Of a stretch of DNA of 64,000 nucleotides, positions 39,410-48,687 are shown in pieces. Source of the DNA: Serratia liquefaciens ATCC 27592 (GTDB lineage Bacteria; Pseudomonadota; Gammaproteobacteria; Enterobacterales; Enterobacteriaceae). A program made the position numbers and the translations under genes. The DNA lies in NCBI RefSeq assembly GCF_000422085.1, contig NC_021741.1:3162001-3226000 (forward strand), given 5' to 3'. The notes beneath the pieces are model-generated. The model was not told where the DNA came from. It saw only the letters and a program-made list of their open reading frames with translations, and did not search any database. Positions within the stretch are counted from its first letter, which is position 1; each line of letters begins with the position of its first letter.

Positions 39410-40444
39410 ATGTCTCAGTCTACACAACAAAACCGCCGTTTTCTGTTGGCTTCTCGCCCGCACGGCGAACCTGTCGCAGACAACTTCCGTTTGGAAACCG
39501 TCGCTACGCCGCAGCCCGCCGCCGGCCAGGTGTTATTGCGCACCGTCTACCTGTCGCTCGATCCTTACATGCGTGGCCGAATGAGCGACGCGCCCTCTTA
39601 TGCTCCGCCGGTGCAGATTGGCGAAACCATGGTGGGTGGCACGGTCTCACGGGTCGTCACATCACAGCACCCCGATTTCAAACCCGGCGACTGGGTATTA
39701 GGCTACGACGGCTGGCAGGATTATGCCCTGTCTGACGGAAGCGGCTTACGTAACCTCGGCCCTCATCAGGCGCATCCTTCTCGTCTGCTTGGCGTCCTGG
39801 GCATGCCGGGCTTCACCGCTTATATGGGCCTGCTGGAGATCGGCCAGCCGAAACCCGGTGAAACCCTGGTGGTCGCCGCCGCCAGCGGCGCCGTCGGTTC
39901 GGTCGTCGGACAGGTTGCCAAACTGAAAGGCTGTCGGGTAGTCGGCGTGGCGGGCGGTAAAGAGAAATGCCGCTATGTGGTGGAAGAGCTGGGCTTCGAT
40001 GCCTGTGTCGATCACCGAGCCCCAGACTTCGCTGAGCAACTGGCCGCCGCCTGCCCGCAAGGCATCGATATTTATTATGAAAACGTCGGCGGTGCGGTGT
40101 TTGATGCGGTGATCCCACTGCTGAATACCCAGGCACGTATTCCGGTCTGCGGGATTATCGCCCACTATAACGCCACCGACCTGCCCGCCGGGCCGGACCG
40201 CTTGCCGATGCTGCAGGGCTTGATCTTACGCAAGCGCATCCGCATGCAAGGCTTCATCATTTTCGATGACTTCGCGGAAGGTTTTGATGAATTCCTGCAG
40301 CACATGAGCGAATGGGTCGATCAGGGGAAAATCAAATTCCGTGAAGACCTGGTCGACGGACTGGAAAATGCACCGCAGGCATTCATTGGCCTGTTGCAGG
40401 GCAAGAACTTCGGCAAATTGGTGATCCGCGTCGCCGACGAGTAA
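39410..40444 (+). CDS. curA: CurA-like NADPH-dependent oxidoreductase (MDR family)
   Basis: This medium-chain reductase of the leukotriene B4 12-hydroxydehydrogenase group reduces enone double bonds; E. coli CurA (YncB) reduces curcumin. The 344-residue protein has an N-terminal catalytic domain (LSLDPYMRGRMSDAPSYAPPVQIGE). The NADPH Rossmann fold has AASGAVGSVVGQVAKLKGCRVVGVAGG (about 160-186) and YYENVGG. AAGGA precedes the ATG at good spacing. It is a single gene followed by a palindrome. Confidence 0.88.
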   Translation: MSQSTQQNRRFLLASRPHGEPVADNFRLETVATPQPAAGQVLLRTVYLSLDPYMRGRMSDAPSYAPPVQIGETMVGGTVSRVVTSQHPDFKPGDWVLGYDGWQDYALSDGSGLRNLGPHQAHPSRLLGVLGMPGFTAYMGLLEIGQPKPGETLVVAAASGAVGSVVGQVAKLKGCRVVGVAGGKEKCRYVVEELGFDACVDHRAPDFAEQLAAACPQGIDIYYENVGGAVFDAVIPLLNTQARIPVCGIIAHYNATDLPAGPDRLPMLQGLILRKRIRMQGFIIFDDFAEGFDEFLQHMSEWVDQGKIKFREDLVDGLENAPQAFIGLLQGKNFGKLVIRVADE

Positions 40445-40452
40445 TCCCCACT

Positions 40453-40478
40453 GGGCGCGGTGATGTACTGCCGCGCCC
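40453..40478. repeat. GGGCGCGG...CCGCGCCC hairpin between curA and pcp
   Basis: Perfect 8-bp arms surround TGATGTACTG in the 40-base gap of the convergent curA and pcp genes. It has no T-run on either strand. It could serve as a two-way transcript end or be another copy of the GGGCGC palindrome family. Confidence 0.5.
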
Positions 40479-40488
40479 TGCTATGCCC

Positions 40489-41136
40489 TCAATGCAACGC
40501 ACCGCCACTGAGAGATAAATCCTCATCGACCGTCAGAGTGGTATGCACAACACTGCGTACCGCCTCAATCATTGCGGCTAACGCCAGGCTGGGTTTTCCC
40601 GGATGATTCACCGCCAGCTCATGACTGTAAGGGATGTGGATAAAGCCACCTTTGATCGCCAAATTTTGGCTGGCGATATGATGGCTCAGCCCGTAGAAAA
40701 GCTGGTTGCAATTATAAGTGCCTGCCGTGTGCGACACCGCCGCCGGAATGCCTGCCTGATGTAAATGATGCACGATCGCCTTCACCGGCAGCGTGGAAAA
40801 ATAGCCCACCGGCCCCCCTTCCACCACCGGGATGTCTATCGGTTGTTTTCCGGCGTTATCGGGAATGCGGGCGTCAATCAGATTGATGGCAACCCGTTCA
40901 ACGGAAATTTCGCCGCGCCCGCCGGCCAGCCCCAGGCAGATCACGGCTTTGGGCCGCAGCTCTTCGATGGCGGCAATCAGCTGCTGGTTGGACACCCCCA
41001 GCACGCAGGCCAATTGACGCACCACCACTTCTGCGCCGGCGATCCGCTCTCCCGCCAGCGCCTGCGCTACCTGCCAAGAAGGGTTAACCTTATCCCCGTC
41101 AAACGGCTCAATGCCGGTCACCAATACCCTTTCCAT
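40489..41136 (-). CDS. pcp: Pyrrolidone-carboxylate peptidase
   Basis: Pcp removes N-terminal pyroglutamate from peptides. The second of two adjacent ATGs gives 215 residues, the usual family length, and a better distance to GAGG. The C15 peptidase signatures are visible: [11 protein letters not shown] at the start, the region around [12 protein letters not shown], the catalytic Cys in [16 protein letters not shown] and the His in [11 protein letters not shown]. It is divergent from the LysR gene 99 bases away. Confidence 0.93.
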   Translation of the reverse strand: MERVLVTGIEPFDGDKVNPSWQVAQALAGERIAGAEVVVRQLACVLGVSNQQLIAAIEELRPKAVICLGLAGGRGEISVERVAINLIDARIPDNAGKQPIDIPVVEGGPVGYFSTLPVKAIVHHLHQAGIPAAVSHTAGTYNCNQLFYGLSHHIASQNLAIKGGFIHIPYSHELAVNHPGKPSLALAAMIEAVRSVVHTTLTVDEDLSLSGGALH

Positions 41137-41234
41137 CATCGCACCTCAGGTTGTTATTGAATCCGCGTGCTCTCAGCCTAAACAACGCGCTATGATTCTG
41201 GAAATGGATTATCTGTATATAGAGTATTCATAAA

Positions 41235-42164
41235 ATGAATTTATCCAGCGTCGATCTCAATCTTCTGGTGGTGTTTGAGGCGTTATACCAAACGCGTAAC
41301 GTCACCGCTGCCGGCGGACGTCTGAACCGTGCCCAACCGTCGGTCAGCAATGCGCTGTCGCGCTTGCGGCTGTTGTTTGACGATCCGCTGTTTACCCGCA
41401 GCGGCGGCGGCATGTTGCCAACCGCGCGTGCTCACCAACTGATGCTGCAAATCCACCCGGTACTGGAACAAATCCACCAGACGCTGACGCCGCCGACGCG
41501 CTTCGATCCCGCGACGGCCAGCCAGCGCCGCTTCAGGCTAGCTGCAGGCGACTACGCCGATATCACGCTGCTGCCTACCATTATCAGCCGACTGCGGCAG
41601 GATGCTCCAGGCATCGATATCCGGGTTTCCCGGCTCGATCGCCGCAATGTGGTGCAACAGCTTGAGAGTGGCGAGATAGATGTGGCGTTGGGCGGGCATA
41701 TCGAGGCGGTGAAGGGCATGCTGGTGCAGCCGTTGTTTACCGAAAGCTTTACCTGTATCGCCAGCCGACATCATCCGCGGTTAGCTGCCGAAAGTTGGGG
41801 CTTGGCGCAATACGTCGGCCTGCCCCATGCCCTTTACGCGCCCTCGGACGACGGCTCCGCCCGCGGGATTATCGATCGTCGACTGACGGAACTGGGGCTG
41901 GAGCGACGCGTGGCCGCAACATTTTCGCATATCGTGGCGCTGCCTGCGGTAGTCGCCGGCAGCGATCTGATCGCAACCCTGGCACACAGCGTCGCCAGCC
42001 AGTTTGCCGATCCGGCGAAGGTACGCTTTCTGCCGCTACCGTCAGAACTGGCGGTGAGTACGTTTTCTGTCGATCTGGTTGCCGGTCGCCAGGCCCGGCG
42101 CGATCCGGCGCTGACCTGGCTGTGCGATACCCTTACCCAACTGAACTGGGGGAAGAGTGAATGA
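41235..42164 (+). CDS. LysR-family transcriptional regulator
   Basis: The 309-residue protein has an N-terminal winged helix-turn-helix (LNLLVVFEALYQTRNVTAAGGRLNRAQPSVSNALSRLR, about 7-44). A C-terminal effector domain follows (RFRLAAGDYADITLLPTIISRLRQDAPGIDIRV). It resembles the NodD/NahR/SyrM-like branch. It is divergent from pcp and convergent with kynA; LysR proteins often regulate the divergent gene, so pcp or itself are candidate targets. No specific effector can be read. Confidence 0.88.
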   Translation: MNLSSVDLNLLVVFEALYQTRNVTAAGGRLNRAQPSVSNALSRLRLLFDDPLFTRSGGGMLPTARAHQLMLQIHPVLEQIHQTLTPPTRFDPATASQRRFRLAAGDYADITLLPTIISRLRQDAPGIDIRVSRLDRRNVVQQLESGEIDVALGGHIEAVKGMLVQPLFTESFTCIASRHHPRLAAESWGLAQYVGLPHALYAPSDDGSARGIIDRRLTELGLERRVAATFSHIVALPAVVAGSDLIATLAHSVASQFADPAKVRFLPLPSELAVSTFSVDLVAGRQARRDPALTWLCDTLTQLNWGKSE

Positions 42165-42198
42165 GAAGCGCCCCTCCTGCTACGATTAAGGCCCTAAG

Positions 42199-43041
42199 CT
42201 AGGCGCCGATTTCGGTGCGCACATCCAACAGTTCAGGGAAGAAAGTCAGCTCCAGCGCCTTTTTCAGGAAGCTGACGCCGCTCGAACCGCCGGTGCCCGT
42301 TTTAAAGCCGATAATCCGCTCTACCGTTTTCATATGCCGGAAACGCCACAGGTGGAAACTTTCCTCTATATCCACCAGCTTTTCGGCCATTTCATAGGCT
42401 TCCCAATACTTTTGTGGATGGTCATAGATCTCTTTAAAGGCCGGCAGCAGGTTTGGATTACGTTGGTAAGGTTGCGTCCAGTCACGTTCGATACACTCCT
42501 GCGGGATCGGCAGACCGTGACGGGACAGGTAAAGCAGGTATTCATCGTACAGGCTCGGCGCTTCAAGAATGGCCTTCAGCGCCGCGTGTTTTTCCGCATC
42601 GTTGCTGAACACCGCCAGCATGGCCGCATTCTTGTTGCCGAGCAAAAACTCAATCGAGCGATATTGATGGGACTGGAAGCCCGACGAACTGCCCAGCACG
42701 TCGCGAAACTCGACGTATTCCGACGGCGTCAGGGTTTCCAGCACCGCCCATTGCTCGAACAGCAGCCGCTGGATCTGTTTGACCCGCGCCAGGATCTTGA
42801 AGCAGTGGCTGAGCTTATCTTGTTGCACCAGCATCCGCGCCGCCTGCAGTTCATGCAGCATCAACTTCATCCACAGCTCCGACGTCTGGTGCTGCACCAC
42901 AAACAGCATTTCATCATGGTGTTGCGGGTTGGACAGCGGGTGCTGGCAGTCCAGCAGTTGATCCAGGCACAGATAGTCGCCATAGCTCATGCGTTTGGAA
43001 AAATCGGTGACAATCGCGCTTTCTAATTCCCGTTTGTTCAT
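42199..43041 (-). CDS. kynA: Tryptophan 2,3-dioxygenase
   Basis: This heme enzyme oxidises L-tryptophan to N-formylkynurenine in the cytoplasm. The 280-residue protein has family features [59 protein letters not shown] and the heme-proximal region [27 protein letters not shown]. No formamidase or kynureninase gene is adjacent. It lies downstream of the alpha-oxoamine operon on the same strand, with a hairpin terminator between. It probably has its own promoter in the 169 bases after that hairpin. Confidence 0.95.
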   Translation of the reverse strand: MNKRELESAIVTDFSKRMSYGDYLCLDQLLDCQHPLSNPQHHDEMLFVVQHQTSELWMKLMLHELQAARMLVQQDKLSHCFKILARVKQIQRLLFEQWAVLETLTPSEYVEFRDVLGSSSGFQSHQYRSIEFLLGNKNAAMLAVFSNDAEKHAALKAILEAPSLYDEYLLYLSRHGLPIPQECIERDWTQPYQRNPNLLPAFKEIYDHPQKYWEAYEMAEKLVDIEESFHLWRFRHMKTVERIIGFKTGTGGSSGVSFLKKALELTFFPELLDVRTEIGA

Positions 43042-43209
43042 CTGTTATCTCCGCTGCGCCCACGACCGGAAGCGGTGTGTAGCGTGCTGCAAACAGAAAA
43101 CAATAGTCCATATCGCCCCAACCCGAAGGACTATAAACGAGAGTTGCCTCGCAGATTTCAGGGTTGGTCATGTCAGGTTGATTCCCTCCTTATTTCTGCC
43201 TGGATTGAA

Positions 43210-43236
43210 ATCCCCGCAGTGATTATCCGCGGGGAT
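43210..43236 (-). terminator. Hairpin terminator after the alpha-oxoamine operon
   Basis: ATCCCCGC and GCGGGGAT form a perfect eight-pair stem, 58 bases past the MaoC stop. On the minus strand it is followed by TTTCAAT, a short, impure U-tract. It probably separates the operon from kynA. Confidence 0.55.
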
Positions 43237-43293
43237 GGGATCAGCAACTCCTGAGCATCTACATTGCTCTGCCGATCCCCGAACCGCTGAAAA

Positions 43294-43788
43294 TCAAGGC
43301 TCTCTGTAATCTCGTCGCCGAACCATAAAGGATCGTTCGAAGGTGATCACCGTTTCGCCCGTGGATTTGATGCCCCGCGTTTCCACCGTAATGATGCCGT
43401 TGTTCGGTTGGGATTTTGACGGCCGTTTAGCCAGGATCTTACTGATGGCGTAAAGCGTATCACCGACAAAAAGCGGCTCTTTCAGGCGCACCGTTTCCCA
43501 GCCCAGATTGGCCACCGCCCTGGCAGACAATGCCTGCACGGTCATCCCGCTGACCAACGCCAACGTGATGCTGCTGTTGACCAAAACGCGGCCATATTCC
43601 GCTTGGGCGCCATAGGCCTTGTCGAAATGCAAAGGGTGCTGATTCATCGTCAACAGGGTGAGCCAGGTGTTGTCGGCTTCGGAAAGCGTGCGCCCCGGCC
43701 AGTGTTTGATCGTCATGCCGGTTTCGAAGTCTTCATAGTCCCCGCCGTGCTCTTCCTGGTACTCATTTTCGCCGACTTTTCTTAACAT
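43294..43788 (-). CDS. MaoC-like enoyl-CoA hydratase / dehydratase
   Basis: This single hot-dog-fold hydratase (164 residues) has the MaoC core around the catalytic Asp/His segment TMNQHPLHFDKAYGAQAEYGRVLVNSS (about 48-74) and the later FVGDTLYAISKILAKR. It resembles the mesaconyl-CoA and itaconyl-CoA hydratase group (such as Yersinia RipB), which add water to a branched enoyl-CoA. It is the last gene of the operon and overlaps the cyclodeaminase-like gene by 7 bases. The HpcH lyase in the same operon is its expected metabolic partner. The substrate is an inference. Confidence 0.8.
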   Translation of the reverse strand: MLRKVGENEYQEEHGGDYEDFETGMTIKHWPGRTLSEADNTWLTLLTMNQHPLHFDKAYGAQAEYGRVLVNSSITLALVSGMTVQALSARAVANLGWETVRLKEPLFVGDTLYAISKILAKRPSKSQPNNGIITVETRGIKSTGETVITFERSFMVRRRDYREP

Positions 43789-44738
43789 GGGGTTTTCTCC
43801 CTGAATGGGTATAGCGCCACCGCGGCAGCGGTGTCTTCAATGGCCAGCCCCACGCTGCGAAATACCGTGGTCTGCCCCGCCGGTGCAGCGGACTCACCCA
43901 AAACGACAGCGCCCAGCTCATTCAGTCCTTCAGGCTGAATGTATCCCTGCGCCATAGCGCTTCGAACCTCCCCCGCATCCTCCCTGGCAGCTGCGCCGGT
44001 TTCCACCACGACAAAGGCGGTTTTCAATAACGCGGGGTCGACCTCAATGGCGTCCTCGTGGGTGCCGCCGATAATGTTCAGGTGGGCCCCTGGCGCTACC
44101 CAATCGGCATACACCAAAGGTTCACGGGCACGGGTTGAGGTGGTGGTGCAGATAAGATCCGCCCCCTGCACGGCCTCGAATGCGCTACTGCAAACGCTGA
44201 CCGGCGCGGTGGTCAGCGTACGAGCCCAGTGCGCAAACTCTTGCGTTCTGAGCGCCGAACGGGAAAAAATGCGCACCCTGCGGATCTGTCGCACCGCCAG
44301 CATCGCCAGCAGCGTGGCCCGTGCCTGAACCCCTGCCCCGAGGATAGCAAGATCGCCAGCCTGCTCCGGAGCACACAGCTGGGTCGCCAGTCCGGCCACC
44401 GCTCCGGTTCGCAACGCGGTCAGACTAGCGCCATCGAACAAGGCCAGCATCTGGCCCGTATCGATGTCGGTGAGCAGCACCACCCCATGGATCAATGGCA
44501 ACCCTCTCTCAGCATTGCCGGGCGTGAGCGTAGTGATTTTGACGCTGGCGACACCGCGTCTGTTCCAGGCCGCCGGGCTGATCAACGTCTCTGAAGGACC
44601 ATGCTGGAGTAAGGTCCGCGTCGGTGATTGTTCGTCACCGCGACGTAAATCCCCGAACGCCTCACTCAGCATCGCCATGACCTGCCGCAGTCGGATCTCT
44701 CCGGACATTTCAACTGCATTGATGATTTGCATCGTCAC
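43782..44738 (-). CDS. Ornithine cyclodeaminase / mu-crystallin family enzyme
   Basis: This NAD-dependent family covers ornithine cyclodeaminase, alanine dehydrogenase and amino-acid-modifying enzymes of natural-product pathways. The 318-residue protein has [33 protein letters not shown] (about 86-118) and a Rossmann motif [12 protein letters not shown] (about 130-141), then [17 protein letters not shown] sequence. The start is a GTG overlapping the aldolase stop (GTGA) with GAGG eight bases upstream; an ATG two codons later is possible. In this operon it could make or reduce an amino or imino acid for the alpha-oxoamine synthase. Confidence 0.82.
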   Translation of the reverse strand: MTMQIINAVEMSGEIRLRQVMAMLSEAFGDLRRGDEQSPTRTLLQHGPSETLISPAAWNRRGVASVKITTLTPGNAERGLPLIHGVVLLTDIDTGQMLALFDGASLTALRTGAVAGLATQLCAPEQAGDLAILGAGVQARATLLAMLAVRQIRRVRIFSRSALRTQEFAHWARTLTTAPVSVCSSAFEAVQGADLICTTTSTRAREPLVYADWVAPGAHLNIIGGTHEDAIEVDPALLKTAFVVVETGAAAREDAGEVRSAMAQGYIQPEGLNELGAVVLGESAAPAGQTTVFRSVGLAIEDTAAAVALYPFREKTPC

Positions 44739-45736
44739 AGGGCGATCCTCTTCAACTGCGCGGCCACTTCTACGATAAGGTCTTCTTGCCCGGCCACGGC
44801 CTGGCGTTTTCCCAATTCGAAGAAGACGTCACGCGGATCGACCCCCGCAGAGGCCGAATGGCTTAACACCGGATTTTTGAAGCCGGAAAAAACGCCGGCC
44901 AGGCCACTGACTATGCCCACGGAGTCGATCATCGGTGGGGTGACCATCAGTTCCCGGGCGGCAAGCTCGGCGGCGTCGAGAAAATGATAAAGGTCAATGC
45001 CGGTGTTGAACCCCAAACGTTCCAATACCGGTACCAGAACTTCAAGTTGGGTGTTCCCTGCCCCAGCCCCGAATCCGCGGGCACAGCCATCAATCACGCT
45101 AGCGCCGGCCTGAGCGGCGGCAACCGAGTTGGCCACCGCCATGCCCAAATTATTGTGGGCGTGGAAAATAAGCGGCACATCCACCTGCCGCCGCATCGCG
45201 GTGATGCGTTCGGTCACATCCTGCGGCAACAGGTTACCGGCAGAATCCATGATGCCGACGGCCTGCGCACCGTACTCCACCAGCAGTTGAGCCTGATCGG
45301 CTAACTGTTGGGGAGTGGCCATATGGCTCATCATCAGTACCGCATGCGCTTCTGCCCCGTGATCTCGCAGCCATCCCAGATGACGTTCGGCCAGGGTTGC
45401 CTCAGTGCAATGGGTACCGATGCGCACCACATCCGCACCGCAGGATAACGCCTTCGACAGATCGACGATGGTTCCCCAACCGGGCAGCATAAACACGCCC
45501 ATCTTGCTGTTTTGCAAACACTCGCGCACGGTGTTCAACATGGTTTCATCGCTCAACGCGGCGCGCCCGACCTGATACGAGGAGGCGCCAAGCCCGTTGC
45601 CATGGCCAACCTCGACAATCGCCACCCCCGTTTTATCTACCGCAGTCGCGTAGTCTCGTAACTGAGCCACCGTGAGCTGATGCTTCACGGCGTGTTGACC
45701 ATCACGCAGGGTTGAGTCGTTAATCAGCATGGCCAT
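44735..45736 (-). CDS. 4-hydroxy-2-oxovalerate aldolase (DmpG/MhpE family)
   Basis: This metal-dependent aldolase splits 4-hydroxy-2-oxo acids into pyruvate and an aldehyde. The 333-residue protein starts [20 protein letters not shown] (GGAGG six bases upstream). It has the catalytic Arg/Asp/His of TLRDGQHA and the metal ligands HAHNN (about residues 199-203), and keeps the C-terminal [10 protein letters not shown] used for pairing with the dehydrogenase. In characterised systems it channels the aldehyde straight to DmpF, encoded here by the next gene upstream. No aromatic meta-cleavage genes are nearby, so the usual catabolic role is doubtful. Confidence 0.9.
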   Translation of the reverse strand: MAMLINDSTLRDGQHAVKHQLTVAQLRDYATAVDKTGVAIVEVGHGNGLGASSYQVGRAALSDETMLNTVRECLQNSKMGVFMLPGWGTIVDLSKALSCGADVVRIGTHCTEATLAERHLGWLRDHGAEAHAVLMMSHMATPQQLADQAQLLVEYGAQAVGIMDSAGNLLPQDVTERITAMRRQVDVPLIFHAHNNLGMAVANSVAAAQAGASVIDGCARGFGAGAGNTQLEVLVPVLERLGFNTGIDLYHFLDAAELAARELMVTPPMIDSVGIVSGLAGVFSGFKNPVLSHSASAGVDPRDVFFELGKRQAVAGQEDLIVEVAAQLKRIAL

Positions 45737-46607
45737 TAGCCCCCTCCGTTTTATTTCGATAGCTCGCATACTGTTCGGCAACCAGGATGGCGGCAGAATT
45801 AATCAGATCCAGATTCCCGGCGTATTCAGGCATCACCTTGCTGCTGGCAACCACCTCCAGCGAGATCGAAACGCGTCCTTCGCTGACGTTAAGAGCGGTA
45901 AGCGAATAGCCCGCCGAGAATCCCCGCACCGCCTCAACGGCCTCAGCAAGCACCGGAGTAATCTGTTCCTTCGTGACCCCGGGAATACCGGCGAAAATGG
46001 TGACCCTGAACATGGCGGGTGGCGCAGCCGGGCTGATGTTGAGGATCGCCTTGGTGTTGGCTACGCCGGTAAAAGCGCTGAGCGCCCGCTGCGTGGTGTC
46101 CACATATTCGTCGATGTTGATCCGGGTGGCCCGCCCCAGAATATTGCTGGCGACGGTCGCCACCACCTCGATATCGTTGATACGAAAATGTCGGCTCAGG
46201 GCATGCAAAATGGGTATCGACGCCTGTCCACCGCAGCTGATCAGGCTGACATTGCGCTCGGCCAGCGCCTCGGTTCCCGTTACCGTGGGTACAATCATTT
46301 TTCCCAGGTGGCTGGGGGTTAAGTCGATCATTAAGGAGCCCAACGGTCGCAACAGCTCCCAATGTTTGGCATGCGACATCGCGTTGGTGGCGTCAAACAC
46401 CACGTCGAAAGGTTTGGGCGATGCCAAAACAGCGTCAATGCCACCGGCGCTGGTCGGACACCCCAATTGGGCCGCAAGCTCAAAACCGGCGGAGTCCTTG
46501 TTGCGCCCCGCGAGCAGCCCACAATTGAGCAGCGGAGAACGATGAATTTTATTGACCAGATCCATGCCAATAGCGCCGGTTCCGATGACAGCAACGGAGA
46601 GCGTCAT
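45720..46607 (-). CDS. Acylating acetaldehyde dehydrogenase (DmpF/MhpF family)
   Basis: The enzyme converts an aldehyde plus CoA and NAD to acyl-CoA, normally in complex with the DmpG aldolase. The 295-residue protein (family about 300-316) has [13 protein letters not shown] for NAD binding (5-17). The catalytic Cys is in [13 protein letters not shown] (about 120-132), followed by [20 protein letters not shown]. It overlaps the lyase gene upstream by 4 bases and the aldolase downstream by 17. The pair could supply acetyl- or another short acyl-CoA to the alpha-oxoamine synthase. Confidence 0.9.
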   Translation of the reverse strand: MTLSVAVIGTGAIGMDLVNKIHRSPLLNCGLLAGRNKDSAGFELAAQLGCPTSAGGIDAVLASPKPFDVVFDATNAMSHAKHWELLRPLGSLMIDLTPSHLGKMIVPTVTGTEALAERNVSLISCGGQASIPILHALSRHFRINDIEVVATVASNILGRATRINIDEYVDTTQRALSAFTGVANTKAILNISPAAPPAMFRVTIFAGIPGVTKEQITPVLAEAVEAVRGFSAGYSLTALNVSEGRVSISLEVVASSKVMPEYAGNLDLINSAAILVAEQYASYRNKTEGANGHAD

Positions 46608-47467
46608 GAGTTGCTCCTGCCGAAACGGTCGGCCCAGGCCTTGCCGGATTGCAAGGTATTACGTGCCATGCGGGCAAAAGGCGGCCCCACCATGTGCCCG
46701 TCCAACAAGGCAATTCCCCCCTGCGCCGCTTTCACAGCATCGGTAATGCGGCTTGCCGCCAAGAGTGCGCTCTCGCAGGGCCGTAACGTCGAGTTGATCA
46801 GTTCGAGCTCGCTAGGATGAACGGTGGCTTTGCCATGGAAACCCAGATCTTTGACGCACTGAATTTCATTGGCCAACACGTCGGGTTCGGAAAGCCGATA
46901 GTTGGCGGTATCGATACAGCCAATACCGTGTCTGGCACTCGCCAACACCATCGCCTGACGAGCGGCCAGCATCCCGGACCAGGTGATTGGCACCCCCAAC
47001 GTGGCCGCCAAATCTGCAGAGCCGAAAATCAGCCCATCCGCCACCGCCGCGACATTATCCAGATCGGTAATGGCCTCGACGGTCTCTATCGTCAGGTAAA
47101 TTTCTGGGAACCTTCCGGCTGAGGCGAAGGTTTCACGCAGGAAAACCACCTCGGCAGGGGTTCGAACCATCGACATTACGATAAAGCCAGGCGTGGTTTG
47201 GCCGGAGCACAACATCACCAGATCATGCACCGCATCAAGAGTGCCCAACGCGTTGATCCGAACAGCAATATTTGCGGACGGCGGTGCATTATCGAGAGCC
47301 GTGCGGCAAATGGTCCTGGCCTCCGCCTTGGCCGGGCCAGGAACAGAGTCCTCCAGATCCATCAAATGCACATCGGCGTCATAAGACAGAGCCTTGACCA
47401 CACGGTTTAGTGACAAGGCCGGCGTGTACAGAATGCTGCGGGGAACAGCCCGGGCGATATCCGTCAT
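46604..47467 (-). CDS. HpcH/HpaI-CitE family lyase (malyl/citramalyl-CoA lyase-like)
   Basis: This TIM-barrel family cleaves or forms beta-hydroxyacyl-CoA and related acids. I start at MTDIARAVPRSILYTPALS, with AGGGGG before it and an ATGA overlap with the preceding stop; 287 residues. Visible sites are the Mg-binding LMDLEDSVPGPAKAEAR (about 35-51), the Arg of AVRINALGT, the Glu of YLTIETVEAI and GSADLAATLG. The size and motifs fit the CitE-like citramalyl-CoA lyase group (e.g. RipC). With the MaoC enzyme it could form a two-step CoA-ester module, but no CoA transferase is present. Confidence 0.82.
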   Translation of the reverse strand: MTDIARAVPRSILYTPALSLNRVVKALSYDADVHLMDLEDSVPGPAKAEARTICRTALDNAPPSANIAVRINALGTLDAVHDLVMLCSGQTTPGFIVMSMVRTPAEVVFLRETFASAGRFPEIYLTIETVEAITDLDNVAAVADGLIFGSADLAATLGVPITWSGMLAARQAMVLASARHGIGCIDTANYRLSEPDVLANEIQCVKDLGFHGKATVHPSELELINSTLRPCESALLAASRITDAVKAAQGGIALLDGHMVGPPFARMARNTLQSGKAWADRFGRSNS

Positions 47468-48687
47468 TGCGGCCCCCTGACAGCAGAGATCACCTGGCAC
47501 AGGCCGCGGATCTGCTCTTGCGTTTGTCCGGCTCGCATCATGACTCGCAGGCCGGCGGTGCCTTTGGCGACGATAGGGAAAAACACCGGCGAGACATAGA
47601 AGCCAGCCTCGATCACCTGGCGCCCCGCCTCGATCACCCGGTCATCGCTCATCGGCACCAGGCGGATCGGATAGGTATTGCCGCTTTGCTCCGTCGGGAT
47701 CAGGGAATCGAACAGCGCGATGTTGTCGTACAGTTTCTTTTGTAACCGGGGCAATTCATCCGTGCGGTGAATTTCCGCCGACGCCAGGCTGGCGCCGATG
47801 GCCGCCGTATTCAGGTTTTGCGAGTAGTTGAGCCCGCCGCCAAAGCGTTCGACCAGGCGCAGCATCTGCTGCGAATAACCGTTGAGCAATATCGCCGCCC
47901 CGCTGGTGCCGAAAGCTTTGTTGAGCGTGACCACCATAATGGTGTTTTCATCCAACGCCGGACTATGAGAACGAACATAGCCAACACCGCGTTCGCCATA
48001 AGCGGAGATCGAATGCGAATCGTCGTAAAACACCATCAGGCCGTATTTGTCCTGCAGTTCAGCCAGGGCTTTGACCGGAGCATAGCCCCCCAGGCTATCG
48101 CTGCCGTCGACCACGTAACAGACCCGTTGATATTGCTTGCAGCAGTCTTCAATGAAATTCAAATCATGATAATTGCAGGTGACGACTTCGGTTTCATCGG
48201 CACAGGCGGGTTTGGCAGCCGCCAGCGACACGTGGGCGTGCTTATCGAAAATCATCAAAGGCCGTACACCGTTGCCTAAATGGCCCGAAGCTATAAGAGG
48301 AAGCAAGCCGCCGCTGACGCTGCTCGCTGACACGCCGCTGAGTACATCAGCCTGGAACAGCTCACCCAGCGACGCTTCCAACTCCTTCATGGCAGGGAGC
48401 TGGACCCGACTGCGGGCGATGCAGTGATCCAACACGCCGTAGCGGCGCACCGCGTCGATAGCACCTTCGACCACCTTGCTGTGGGAGTCCAGGTTCAGGT
48501 ACGAGCAGCAGCTGAAATTGACAAACTGATGGCCACTTTGGGTGGACAACAGGTCGTTATCGAGCCCGGCAACGATACCCGCAAGGCCGTTTTGCTCTGA
48601 CATATCCCAGAAAGGATTGCCTATGCCAATGGCCTTATCGTTGTTGCGGAATTTGTTAGTGGGAATGATCTGCTTACGGCTGCTCAT
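47464..48687 (-). CDS. Alpha-oxoamine synthase (PLP-dependent, BioF/CqsA-like)
   Basis: These enzymes condense an acyl-CoA with an amino acid, losing CO2, to give an alpha-aminoketone (AONS, KBL, ALAS, SPT, CqsA). I start at MSSRKQIIPTNKF with a strong AGAGGAAGG site; 407 residues. Fold-type I markers are NFSCCSYLNLDSH, FDKHAHVSL (PLP-stacking His), YDDSHSISAYGERG (PLP Asp) and the Schiff-base Lys in VVTLNKAFGTSGAA. Neither biotin genes nor threonine dehydrogenase are near, so a secondary-metabolite or signal role, as for CqsA in making CAI-1, is more likely. It is the probable core enzyme of the operon. Confidence 0.87.
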   Translation of the reverse strand: MSSRKQIIPTNKFRNNDKAIGIGNPFWDMSEQNGLAGIVAGLDNDLLSTQSGHQFVNFSCCSYLNLDSHSKVVEGAIDAVRRYGVLDHCIARSRVQLPAMKELEASLGELFQADVLSGVSASSVSGGLLPLIASGHLGNGVRPLMIFDKHAHVSLAAAKPACADETEVVTCNYHDLNFIEDCCKQYQRVCYVVDGSDSLGGYAPVKALAELQDKYGLMVFYDDSHSISAYGERGVGYVRSHSPALDENTIMVVTLNKAFGTSGAAILLNGYSQQMLRLVERFGGGLNYSQNLNTAAIGASLASAEIHRTDELPRLQKKLYDNIALFDSLIPTEQSGNTYPIRLVPMSDDRVIEAGRQVIEAGFYVSPVFFPIVAKGTAGLRVMMRAGQTQEQIRGLCQVISAVRGPQ

